Below, piece after piece: positions 57,081 to 64,000 of a DNA stretch of 64,000 nucleotides (within the stretch, counting starts at the first letter, position 1; each line of letters starts with the position of its first letter). A program made the translations under genes and the position numbers. The notes under the pieces were generated by a model. That model was not told the DNA's origin. It saw nothing but the letters and a program-made list of their open reading frames with translations, and did no database searches. The DNA is from an uncultured Lachnospiraceae bacterium (GTDB lineage Bacteria > Bacillota > Clostridia > Lachnospirales > Lachnospiraceae): assembly GCA_948794795.1 (NCBI GenBank), contig CAQGLR010000006.1, forward strand, positions 62,001 through 126,000. Direction: 5' to 3'.

Positions 57081-58562
57081 ATGAAACTTAAGAAAAACCT
57101 GACAAAATGTGCCCTTGTTTTATTACTTGCAGGACAAATAACCACCCCTCTTAATACTTACGCAGGTGAACAGGAACAGCATGAATTATATGAAATAATA
57201 CAAGAAACAAACCAGAAAAACAGTAATCTTGATGCTCCTAGAAATTCTATGGACCAGTTCCGCTATAATTTCAAAAATAATAAATCTAAATTAACTCAAA
57301 ATGATACTTCCATTATGTGGAAAGATTATAGCAGGAAAAATATTAAAAAGAATATTTCTGCTGTTATAGCAAGAAAAGAAACAAAATGGCTGTTCCGTCT
57401 GCTCCGCAGCCAGTATGGGCTATATACTTATTATGGCAGTGATGCAAAGTTTATAAAAGCTAAAAAAAAGATTTTAAAAGAAATAGGTACAAAAGGCAAT
57501 ATTACAACAAAAAAATACCAGAAAATCCTGCATAAAAACCTAGGGTTTATAACAGACTGCCACCTTGCTATTGGTGAAGAACTTTTTGTAGCAGATGCCA
57601 GGCTCTTTAGTGATGAATCTGTACATTATATAAAAAATAATGGATATTTTTATAAAGAAGAAAACCAGCAGGATGCAATTATATCAATTAATAACAAAAA
57701 ACCAGATATGTATTTAAAACATGCTATTAATGAAAATGGCGGCCTCTCTTATTATCCTTATGCAATGCTGGAACAAAAAGGTAATTCACGTAAATTTAAT
57801 GTTAAATACCAAAGTGGCAAATCAGAATATATTACCCTGGAACCTGCTATATATTCTTACAATAAAAATATAAAACGTTTATATGGCTATGATAAATATG
57901 ATAAACTTGCTTATGTAGAAATGAACCAGGCATATATGGACTGGGATACACCAAAGGAACGCAAACGCTTCTTAAAAGATATTCCAAATATGAAGAAACA
58001 AGACTGCCTGGTGTTTGATTTAAGAAATAATACTGGCGGTGATGGCTCTTTAATTGACACCTGGTTTAAACGTTATACAGGCAAAAAACTTCTGCCTAAT
58101 TACAGTACACTCCGTATACGCCCTGTATTTATAAGCAATAAAAAGGAACTAAAAGAAATGGATGTGTTTGCTGTCCAGACTGGCATGAAGAAAGATGGGA
58201 AATATTATTATTCACAATACCCTGGACACCAGTATCTTAAGAATAATGGCAGGCATATTTTTGTACTGACATCAAGACATACTTCATCTGCTGCCGAATC
58301 AATGACTGATGCTTTAAAAAATATTGAAAATACTGTTACTATTGGAACTAATACAGGAGGAGTTCTTATTAACATGGCAAATTACAGTATGGCAATGCCA
58401 TATTCAGGATTGTTACTTCAGTTTGGTACTTGCCTGCAGAACTTTGACCCCTCTTACTTCAAAGAATCCTATGGTATAGAACCAGATATTTACCTGACTG
58501 GAAAGAACCTGGACCAGCGTTTAAAAAAGTTTTTCCAGACATATGTATCTGGGTTAATCTGA
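57081..58562 (+). CDS. secreted S41-family peptidase-like protein
   Basis: 493-aa protein. Seen: a signal peptide (MKLKKNLTKCALVLLLAGQI, cleaved near residue 29), an N-terminal helical part, and a tail-specific protease-type core with FDLRNNTGGDGSL near residue 321 and VLTSRHTSSAAESMTDALKN near residue 400, where the Ser of SSAAES is the expected nucleophile. A PDZ domain is not evident. It resembles S41 proteins without PDZ. GAAAGGA precedes the ATG at 57081. Confidence 0.87.
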   Translation: MKLKKNLTKCALVLLLAGQITTPLNTYAGEQEQHELYEIIQETNQKNSNLDAPRNSMDQFRYNFKNNKSKLTQNDTSIMWKDYSRKNIKKNISAVIARKETKWLFRLLRSQYGLYTYYGSDAKFIKAKKKILKEIGTKGNITTKKYQKILHKNLGFITDCHLAIGEELFVADARLFSDESVHYIKNNGYFYKEENQQDAIISINNKKPDMYLKHAINENGGLSYYPYAMLEQKGNSRKFNVKYQSGKSEYITLEPAIYSYNKNIKRLYGYDKYDKLAYVEMNQAYMDWDTPKERKRFLKDIPNMKKQDCLVFDLRNNTGGDGSLIDTWFKRYTGKKLLPNYSTLRIRPVFISNKKELKEMDVFAVQTGMKKDGKYYYSQYPGHQYLKNNGRHIFVLTSRHTSSAAESMTDALKNIENTVTIGTNTGGVLINMANYSMAMPYSGLLLQFGTCLQNFDPSYFKESYGIEPDIYLTGKNLDQRLKKFFQTYVSGLI

Positions 58563-58563
58563 A

Positions 58564-58631
58564 CCTGTAATATTAATTCCGCCAGGCAGGCCCTTGCAAT
58601 ACATTTTTCTTAGTGTTACAGGCTTGCCTGG
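58564..58631 (+). other. interleaved stems between S41 and MATE genes
   Basis: CCTGTAA pairs with TTACAGG, and CCAGGCAGGCC with GGCTTGCCTGG, in a crossing order and sharing two bases. The second pair is the longer stem. It may be a weak terminator or a leader structure of the MATE gene; no known riboswitch motif is seen. Confidence 0.35.
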
Positions 58632-58655
58632 TAAGATTAAATTGGAGGCTTAAAT

Positions 58656-59996
58656 ATGAATAAAGACCTTACAACAGGAAGTGTTTTTAAATCAATTATA
58701 TATTTTTCACTTCCATATCTGCTTTCATATTTCTTACAGACATTATATGGAATGGCGGACCTGTTTATTATAGGACAGTTTAATGGCGTAGAAAGTACAA
58801 CAGCTGTTTCTATTGGAAGCCAGGTTATGCATATGCTTACAGTTATGATTGTTGGCCTGGCTATGGGTTCTACAGTTATAATTGGCCGGGCTGCTGGTGC
58901 AAAAGAAACTAAACAGGCAAACCTTGCTATTGGTAATACAGTTATAATGTTTATGTTTCTTTCTATAATCTGCATGGCATTACTATTACTTGCAGTAAAA
59001 CCATTTATATATATTATGTCCACTCCAGAAGAAGCTGTACCTGGAACCACCAGTTATTTAATAATATGCTTTATTGGAATACCATTTATCACAGCATATA
59101 ATATTATAAGTTCAATTTTCCGTGGTATGGGAGATTCAAAAAGCCCTATGTATTTTATTGCAGTAGCATGTATATTTAATATTGTACTTGACTATATTTT
59201 TATTGGAATATCCAGACTTGGCACTGCTGGCGCAGCATTAGGTACAACATTATCACAGACAATAAGTGTAATTATTTCACTTATTGTTATTAAAAAACGT
59301 AAAATGATTCCAAATATCTGTTTAACAGACTTTAAACCAAAGAAAGAAATGCTTGGCAGTATTTTAAAAATTGGCATACCTGTTGCTGCACAAGACGGAT
59401 TTATACAAATTGCATTTATTATAATTACAATATTTGCAAACCGCAGGGGATTAAATGATGCTGCAGCAGTTGGAATTGTTGAGAAACTTATTGGAATACT
59501 TTTCCTTGTACCATCTTCTATGCTGTCTGCTGTATCTGCACTATCCGCCCAGAATATTGGCGCAAAGAAACATGACAGGGCTGGACAAATATTAAAATAT
59601 GCCACAGCCATTACTGTATTATTTGGATTAATAATCTCTGCCATTATGCAGTTTACAGCAGAAAACGCTGTCAGCTTGTTTACTGGCAATAATAAAGTAA
59701 TTATACTGGGAGGACAATATATGCGCAGCTATGTATGGGACTGCATATTCGCAGGTGTCCATTTTTGTTTTAGTGGGTACTTCTGTGCATATGGATTATC
59801 AATTATATCCTTTATACATAATTCATTATCAATTATCTGTGCCCGTATACCCCTTTCATATATTGCATCAAAATATTTTACTGCTTCACTTTTTCCAATG
59901 GGTATTGCTGCACCTGCAGGTTCATTATTATCTGTAATAATATGTATTATAGCATTTATATGGCTTAAAAAACATCCTGGGAAAATAAAAATATAG
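58656..59996 (+). CDS. MATE-family efflux transporter
   Basis: 446-aa multidrug and toxin extrusion protein with twelve membrane helices in two similar halves. Seen: SIIYFSLPYLLSYFLQTLYG opening, DLFIIGQFNG near residue 38, GRAAGAKETKQAN near residue 78, and the second-half SALSAQNIGAKKHDRAG near residue 295. GGAGG precedes the ATG. Substrate unknown; no dedicated regulator is adjacent. Confidence 0.94.
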   Translation: MNKDLTTGSVFKSIIYFSLPYLLSYFLQTLYGMADLFIIGQFNGVESTTAVSIGSQVMHMLTVMIVGLAMGSTVIIGRAAGAKETKQANLAIGNTVIMFMFLSIICMALLLLAVKPFIYIMSTPEEAVPGTTSYLIICFIGIPFITAYNIISSIFRGMGDSKSPMYFIAVACIFNIVLDYIFIGISRLGTAGAALGTTLSQTISVIISLIVIKKRKMIPNICLTDFKPKKEMLGSILKIGIPVAAQDGFIQIAFIIITIFANRRGLNDAAAVGIVEKLIGILFLVPSSMLSAVSALSAQNIGAKKHDRAGQILKYATAITVLFGLIISAIMQFTAENAVSLFTGNNKVIILGGQYMRSYVWDCIFAGVHFCFSGYFCAYGLSIISFIHNSLSIICARIPLSYIASKYFTASLFPMGIAAPAGSLLSVIICIIAFIWLKKHPGKIKI

Positions 59997-60041
59997 ATAC
60001 AAATAATAAATAATACAAAAGATAAAACTATTCTAAAAATT

Positions 60042-60599
60042 TTACTTATTTCTGGACTTATCAAAATCTTCATTTCCCATCTGGAAAAATTCTATTATTT
60101 CTTCTATACTTACTGGAAACATATTATTTGCATCCACCCCAACATCAAAACGGCGCAATCCTTTTTCAAGATTCTGGTAATTATAATCTTCATGGTTATG
60201 CTGGTGTCCATGCAAATGTATAGAATCCCTGAAAAACTGGTTCCACTCTTCTATTGGATAATGAAATAAAATAAACCTTTCATTTTTATATTTTAATTCA
60301 TAATAATCTTTAATCCATACAAAGATATCCTTGTCAAATCCCTCCTGGTCTGCAAATTTATCATGGTTCCCTCTTACAAGGTATTTTCTTCCATTTAACT
60401 TCATCAGTATTTCCTGGACATATTCTGCTCCTTTCATAGAAACATCACCTAGTATATATATATCATCAGACATTCCAACTTTACGGTTCCAGTTACGTAT
60501 AAGTACATCATCCATTTCTTGTATTGAATAAAAAGGCCTGCCTGTATGTTTAATTATATTTTTATGGCCAAAATGCGTATCCGAAGTAAAATATATCAT
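60042..60599 (-). CDS. calcineurin-like metallophosphoesterase
   Basis: 185-aa phosphoesterase. Seen: MIYFTSDTHFGHKNII (metal Asp/His), ILGDVSMKG near residue 51, VRGNHDKF near residue 76, and HGHQHNH near residue 133, so all metal-binding motifs are present. I use the ATG at 60599; one two codons earlier is equally near the GGAGGGGG site. It is convergent with the MATE gene. Substrate unknown. Confidence 0.9.
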   Translation of the reverse strand: MIYFTSDTHFGHKNIIKHTGRPFYSIQEMDDVLIRNWNRKVGMSDDIYILGDVSMKGAEYVQEILMKLNGRKYLVRGNHDKFADQEGFDKDIFVWIKDYYELKYKNERFILFHYPIEEWNQFFRDSIHLHGHQHNHEDYNYQNLEKGLRRFDVGVDANNMFPVSIEEIIEFFQMGNEDFDKSRNK

Positions 60600-60696
60600 A
60601 TCCATGCCCCCTCCTTTTATTATAATAAACTAAATATATATAAATAACAAGATTTCTATAGAAAAAACCTTATATATCCATAACTCAAAAAAATAG

Positions 60697-60747
60697 TTTG
60701 AGTTTCACCATTTTTTAATACACAGGTATTTTGCTTCTGGCAATTTT
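60697..60747 (+). repeat. palindromic element fragment H
   Basis: TTTGAGTTTCACCATTTTTT then AATACACAGGTATTTTGC and CTGGCAATTTT match the type 2 end, arm and start of the inner inverted repeat. The core and second half are missing. Confidence 0.65.
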
Positions 60748-60785
60748 CTTATGCATCCGTATAATGTATTATACAAATGTATAAG
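60748..60785 (+). promoter_or_regulatory. 38-bp palindrome with BlaI-type operator core
   Basis: CTTATGCATCCGTATAA and TTATACAAATGTATAAG pair at 14 of 17 positions. The right half holds TACAAATGTA, the dyad of BlaI/MecI operators. A possible -10 TATAAT is at 60822-60827, about 85 bp before the BlaI gene. Autoregulation is inferred. Confidence 0.55.
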
Positions 60786-60910
60786 AGGAATTTTTTATTC
60801 TTGTTTTTCTCTAAAAATATATATAATAAAAATTAATATTTGTGTCTATGTGCTGTCTGGCATAAATAATTATTTATACATAAACGGTAACGCTAAAATG
60901 AGGATTTTAT

Positions 60911-61300
60911 ATGAATAATATTACAAAAAAATTAGGTGAAGCTGAATTAGAAATTATGCAGGTAATATGGAACAGCCAAAATCCTGTTACTTCAAATTAT
61001 ATTTTAAATGAATTAAAAGAACAAAGAAAATGGCAGCTTTCTACTTTAATGACTTCATTGAAAAGGCTATCTGACAAAGGTTTTGTCAACTGTGACCGTT
61101 CCACAGGAAATAATCTCTACTCTTTCCTTATTCCTGAAAATGAATATAAAATAAGTGAGAGTAAAAACTTTCTTAAAAAACTTTATAACAACTCTATACA
61201 AAATATGGTTGCTACCCTATATAACAATAAAGCAGTCAAAAATTCTGATATAGAAGAACTCAGGAAATTTTTAGATAAATTAGAAGAAGATGGAATGTGA
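60911..61300 (+). CDS. BlaI/MecI-family repressor
   Basis: 129-aa winged-helix repressor. Seen: LGEAELEIMQVIWNSQNPVT (family opening), ILNELKEQRKWQLSTLMTSL recognition region near residue 33-52, and LKRLSDKGFVNCDRSTGNNLYSF in two parts, then a C-terminal dimer helix section. Its neighbour is a beta-lactamase-like hydrolase 57 bp downstream, but no BlaR1/MecR1 sensor gene is present. Confidence 0.92.
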   Translation: MNNITKKLGEAELEIMQVIWNSQNPVTSNYILNELKEQRKWQLSTLMTSLKRLSDKGFVNCDRSTGNNLYSFLIPENEYKISESKNFLKKLYNNSIQNMVATLYNNKAVKNSDIEELRKFLDKLEEDGM

Positions 61301-61304
61301 AAGT

Positions 61305-61326
61305 GGTACAATACTTTTGTAGTATC
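61305..61326 (+). promoter_or_regulatory. candidate second operator before the serine hydrolase
   Basis: GGTACAATACTTTTGTAGTATC is an imperfect 22-bp dyad with TACA and TGTA half-sites 7 bp apart, between the BlaI gene and the hydrolase. BlaI binding is speculative because the spacing differs from the usual site. Confidence 0.3.
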
Positions 61327-61357
61327 AATTTTAAAAAATTTGCAAGGGAGATTATTT

Positions 61358-62632
61358 ATGACCAAAATCCAAAAAAGCTTGAATAGTTATATTACCACAG
61401 AAATGGACTATTGGGATTTTTCTGGCGTTGTAAGAGTTATACAGAATGGAAGAATCATATTTGAAACTTGCCGTGGATATTCAAATATTGAGTTTGGCAT
61501 TAAAAATACAATGGAAACAAGATTTACGGTTGCTTCTGTTGCCAAACAGTTTACAGCGTTTGCAATTATGATTTTATATGACAAAGGACTGTTACAACTT
61601 AATGAAAAAGCAAATTTGTATCTGCCCCCAGACATGCAGCTTCCTCCGAAAATAACAGTTCATCATCTTTTATCACACACGTCGGGACTGCATAATAATT
61701 ATAATTTTGAAGATGATTTTTATGTGGGCGGGGACAGAAAACCTTATAATAAAGAACAATTTTTTAAAAACTGGATTATTAGGGAGCCTATAAAGAAGCC
61801 AGGTAAAGAATTTGAATATAATAATTCTAATTATAATTTGCTTGCGTGGATTATTGAATATGTTTCAGGACAGACTTACAATGAATTTTTACAGGAAAAC
61901 ATTTTTTCTAAGATAAGAATGAACAATACTATGTTTGATAATGGCCAGGATATTATTCCACACAAAGCAGACAATTATATGCATGATTACGGCAAACTGG
62001 CCAAAGTACCTTATACAAATAATTTATATAGTATTGGCGCAGGTGCGTTAGTTACAAATTGTGATGACCTGCAAAAATGGTATGAATGCCTTAAAAACAG
62101 GAAAATTTTATCAAAAGATGCCTATAGGATTTATCTGTCACAAAACCAAAACAACTATTGCTATGGATTAGAACGGTATGAGGAAGATAAAACGGTTAAG
62201 TATGCACATGGTGGAGATATGCTTGGTGTATCTGCCTATACCCAGTACTATTTCGATGAAGACATTTGCATTATCGTTATATCGAACACAGAATCATTAG
62301 ACCAATACCGTTTCGGGAACGGAATTGCAGCAATCCTACATAATAAACAAGCACCTGTTTCATACAGGCCAGAGGAAATTTTTCTGCCGCCAGATGAACT
62401 TGAGAAATATACAGGAACATATCTTCCTGGTAAGATACATATTGAACAAAAAAACGGGAAACTATATTTGGTCCGTGTTAACCAGAATATTCATATTGAA
62501 TTGTATTGTGTAGGCAAAGATAGTTTCAAAAGGCGTTATGAAGAACAACAAACAATTCACAAGTTAATCTCTGAGGGTGATATGAAACCTTCAGTGTGGG
62601 GATATGGGCTAATAAGTAAGCAATTTGTATAA
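61358..62632 (+). CDS. class C beta-lactamase-like serine hydrolase
   Basis: 424-aa protein of the serine beta-lactamase/penicillin-binding family (Pfam Beta-lactamase). Seen: SxxK motif ASVAKQFTAF near residue 59, YxN motif EYNNSNYNLLAWI near residue 150, and HGG motif YAHGGDMLG near residue 285, with a C-terminal lipocalin-like extension (ELEKYTGTYLPGK). No signal peptide is present, so it may be cytoplasmic, which argues against a true secreted beta-lactamase. ATG at 61358 has AGGGAG 7 nt upstream. Confidence 0.88.
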   Translation: MTKIQKSLNSYITTEMDYWDFSGVVRVIQNGRIIFETCRGYSNIEFGIKNTMETRFTVASVAKQFTAFAIMILYDKGLLQLNEKANLYLPPDMQLPPKITVHHLLSHTSGLHNNYNFEDDFYVGGDRKPYNKEQFFKNWIIREPIKKPGKEFEYNNSNYNLLAWIIEYVSGQTYNEFLQENIFSKIRMNNTMFDNGQDIIPHKADNYMHDYGKLAKVPYTNNLYSIGAGALVTNCDDLQKWYECLKNRKILSKDAYRIYLSQNQNNYCYGLERYEEDKTVKYAHGGDMLGVSAYTQYYFDEDICIIVISNTESLDQYRFGNGIAAILHNKQAPVSYRPEEIFLPPDELEKYTGTYLPGKIHIEQKNGKLYLVRVNQNIHIELYCVGKDSFKRRYEEQQTIHKLISEGDMKPSVWGYGLISKQFV

Positions 62633-62672
62633 TGAACTAAGAAATTTTAACCTATAAGCATTTGGGACTTTG

Positions 62673-62738
62673 GGGTGGTAAAACTTTGGAATTGCCAGAG
62701 GTAAAATACCTATGTATTAAAAAAATGGGAAACTCAAA
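62673..62738 (+). repeat. palindromic element fragment I (right half)
   Basis: GGTGGTAAAACTTTGGAATT then GCCAGAGGTAAAATACC and AAAAAATGGGAAACTCAAA is the right half of a type 2 copy like D. The left half and core are missing. It ends just before the LacI-gene promoter. Confidence 0.7.
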
Positions 62739-62750
62739 TAAAAAAAATAT

Positions 62751-62779
62751 TTGACAACATATTTATCTGGTGCTATAAT
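62751..62779 (+). promoter_or_regulatory. consensus sigma-A promoter of the LacI-type gene
   Basis: TTGACA (62751-62756), 17 bp, TATAAT (62774-62779): a perfect match to the consensus, 126 bp before the LacI gene. A repressor-bound palindrome overlaps the -10. Confidence 0.85.
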
Positions 62780-62825
62780 AATCCATAATTTTCCGTGTGC
62801 GCACACGAAAAATTATGGATTATTA
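62776..62825 (+). promoter_or_regulatory. 50-bp palindrome with LacI-type operator core
   Basis: Arms of 25 bp (one mismatch), centred at 62800/62801 on CGTGTGCGCACACG, a CpG-centred palindrome of the kind LacI-family proteins bind. It overlaps the -10 box and the start of the transcript, so autorepression is likely; as RNA it would form a long 5' hairpin. Confidence 0.7.
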
Positions 62826-62904
62826 TTTTATCTTACACAAAACAATAATTATATAACTGGATTTTATATTCTAGTATATAATTATATAAACATGGAGGAT
62901 TATT

Positions 62905-63885
62905 ATGCCAGTAACTATACGTGAAATAGCCCGTTACTGTAATGTATCAGAAGGCACTGTTGACAGGGCTCTCAATAACCGCACAGGAATCAGCACCAAA
63001 ACCAAAGAACGTATCCTTGCTGCTGCCAAAGAACTTGATTACAAACCAAATATGCTTGCACAATGTCTTGCCACTGGCAGCACCAAAACCATAGGTGTTG
63101 TATGTGGTGGGCTTTCCAACCGTTTTTTCACATCACTTATTGAAGCTATTGAAAGAAACGCAGGCATACATGGATATTTTATAAGCCTTGTACTTTCACA
63201 TAACTCTCCTTCCAAAGAACTTGAAGGTATAAGATATCTTGCACAAAGACAGACAGATGGCATAATAATCTTTCCTGTAGGCTATGGAAAAGAATATGAA
63301 AAAGAACTTCAACAGCTTAATATCCCAATAGTTACATTATATAACAGGATATCAGGCAGTTTTACACATGTAGATACTGACTGCCGTAAAATTATGAAAG
63401 AAGCAGCCAGCAAAATATTATCCAAAGGATACAAAGATATTGTATATATGGATATTAAAAACTGCACATGTGATGAGGATATGAATTTCTTTTCACTAGA
63501 TGAAAGATTACAAGGTTATAAAGAAGGCATGGCACAAGCAGGGCTTTGCTGCCATATTTTAAATACATATAATGAAAAGGAACTGCTTTCACTTGCTGGT
63601 ACTTCTGTACGTACTGCAATACTATGCCCTTATGATGCACTTGCAATAAAGATAACTAACTTTTACCGCAAAATGGGTATCAGCATACCTTCCCAAATAG
63701 GTATTATGGGATTTGATAATATAGATATGCTTGAAAATATTACACCACGCATTAATTCTGTAGACTGTAACACAGAAAAACTAGGAGAAATTGCATTTTC
63801 AATTTTACTTGAAAAGATGACTGGCAATTATACAGGCAAAGATGTAACTGTTGGTTATAAATTTACGGAAGGAGAAAGTTTATAA
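62905..63885 (+). CDS. LacI-family transcriptional regulator
   Basis: 326-aa regulator. Seen: an N-terminal helix-turn-helix (TIREIARYCNVSEGTVDRAL, residues 3-22), hinge KELDYKPNMLAQCLATG, and a periplasmic-binding-type sensor domain (TKTIGVVCGGLSNRFF onward, with GIMGFDNIDMLE near residue 272). GGAGG precedes the ATG. Its stop overlaps the start of the next gene (TAATG), so it is co-expressed with an ABC exporter, not a sugar importer. Confidence 0.93.
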   Translation: MPVTIREIARYCNVSEGTVDRALNNRTGISTKTKERILAAAKELDYKPNMLAQCLATGSTKTIGVVCGGLSNRFFTSLIEAIERNAGIHGYFISLVLSHNSPSKELEGIRYLAQRQTDGIIIFPVGYGKEYEKELQQLNIPIVTLYNRISGSFTHVDTDCRKIMKEAASKILSKGYKDIVYMDIKNCTCDEDMNFFSLDERLQGYKEGMAQAGLCCHILNTYNEKELLSLAGTSVRTAILCPYDALAIKITNFYRKMGISIPSQIGIMGFDNIDMLENITPRINSVDCNTEKLGEIAFSILLEKMTGNYTGKDVTVGYKFTEGESL

Positions 63886-64000
63886 TGGATGTATTCAGAT
63901 TTGGCTTAAGTTACTGGAAAAAGTATCTTCCAGCAGCAATTTTTATCCAGATATTAAGTTTTATAGCACTTACATGCGATTTGCTTATTCCTATGATATC
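63885..64000 (+). CDS. ABC exporter (N-terminal fragment, cut by window edge)
   Basis: First 38 residues (MDVFRFGLSYWKKYLPAAIF, then IQILSFIALTCDLLIPM) look like the first helix of an MsbA/LmrA-type exporter transmembrane domain. GGAG lies 11 nt upstream and the ATG overlaps the LacI stop. The ATPase domain lies outside the window, so the call is provisional. Confidence 0.6.
   Translation, partial: MDVFRFGLSYWKKYLPAAIFIQILSFIALTCDLLIPMI

Noticed and set aside
58564..58631. Possible pseudoknotted riboswitch before the MATE gene
   Set aside because: The crossing stems share bases, cannot both form fully, and match no known class; kept only as a low-confidence structure.

Overview
The window is a low-GC chromosomal segment from a flagellated Gram-positive Clostridia, most likely a Lachnospiraceae (Roseburia/Lachnospira/Butyrivibrio-like). 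The reasons are strong AGGAGG-type ribosome sites, a fused SecDF, a TIGR04086 membrane protein, a FabT-headed fab cluster, the mbl-flhO-flhP (mreB-flgF-flgG) order known from Firmicutes, SpmA, and a ZTP riboswitch in front of a stand-alone AICAR transformylase. I see no rRNA, tRNA, CRISPR array, transposase or phage gene. All identifications were made by eye.

Layout. 1-3.8 kb: fatty-acid synthesis cluster on the minus strand (fabT-fabH-acpP-fabD-fabG). 3.8-11.5 kb: minus-strand motility, shape and repair block, with mreB-flgF-flgG-rod-binding protein ending at a terminator, then recD2-comFC-yvyF-CheX-like-CheY-like. 11.8-20.2 kb: two unrecognised proteins, an AraC regulator, recJ, prmA, secDF. 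20.4-29.6 kb: polysaccharide deacetylase, TIGR04086 protein, PHP phosphoesterase, glgP, AraC regulator, tgt-yajC, DUF1700 protein, class II aldolase. 29.7-34.4 kb: an AT-rich accessory stretch with an autoregulated-looking membrane protein/wHTH pair, a secreted protein broken by an in-frame stop, a patatin and a VanZ protein, bracketed by palindromic repeats. 34.5-38.6 kb: GDSL hydrolase and the ZTP-controlled purH-purO operon. 38.6-47.7 kb: a two-component/ABC cluster, spmA, a large lipoprotein and a small membrane protein/SPFH/sulfotransferase-like operon. 48-64 kb: hybrid kinase, MacB-like ABC genes with a LuxR-type two-component system, cyclophilin, HAD phosphatase, S41 peptidase, MATE pump, metallophosphoesterase, BlaI regulator with a serine hydrolase, and a LacI regulator coupled to an ABC exporter cut by the window edge.

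The most unusual feature is a family of interspersed, mosaic, palindromic elements of about 190-320 bp (four large copies, one core-deleted copy, one structurally related relative, and several fragments), all in or at the edges of intergenic spaces. Two types of terminal inverted repeat are combined with a shared core whose apical stem changes sequence between copies while pairing is kept. This suggests a non-autonomous element or structured RNA family. Several other intergenic spaces hold unrelated long nested hairpins. Other regulatory finds are a 41-bp perfect palindrome overlapping a promoter, a LacI-type operator inside a 50-bp palindrome overlapping a -10 box, and a TACAAATGTA BlaI-like operator.
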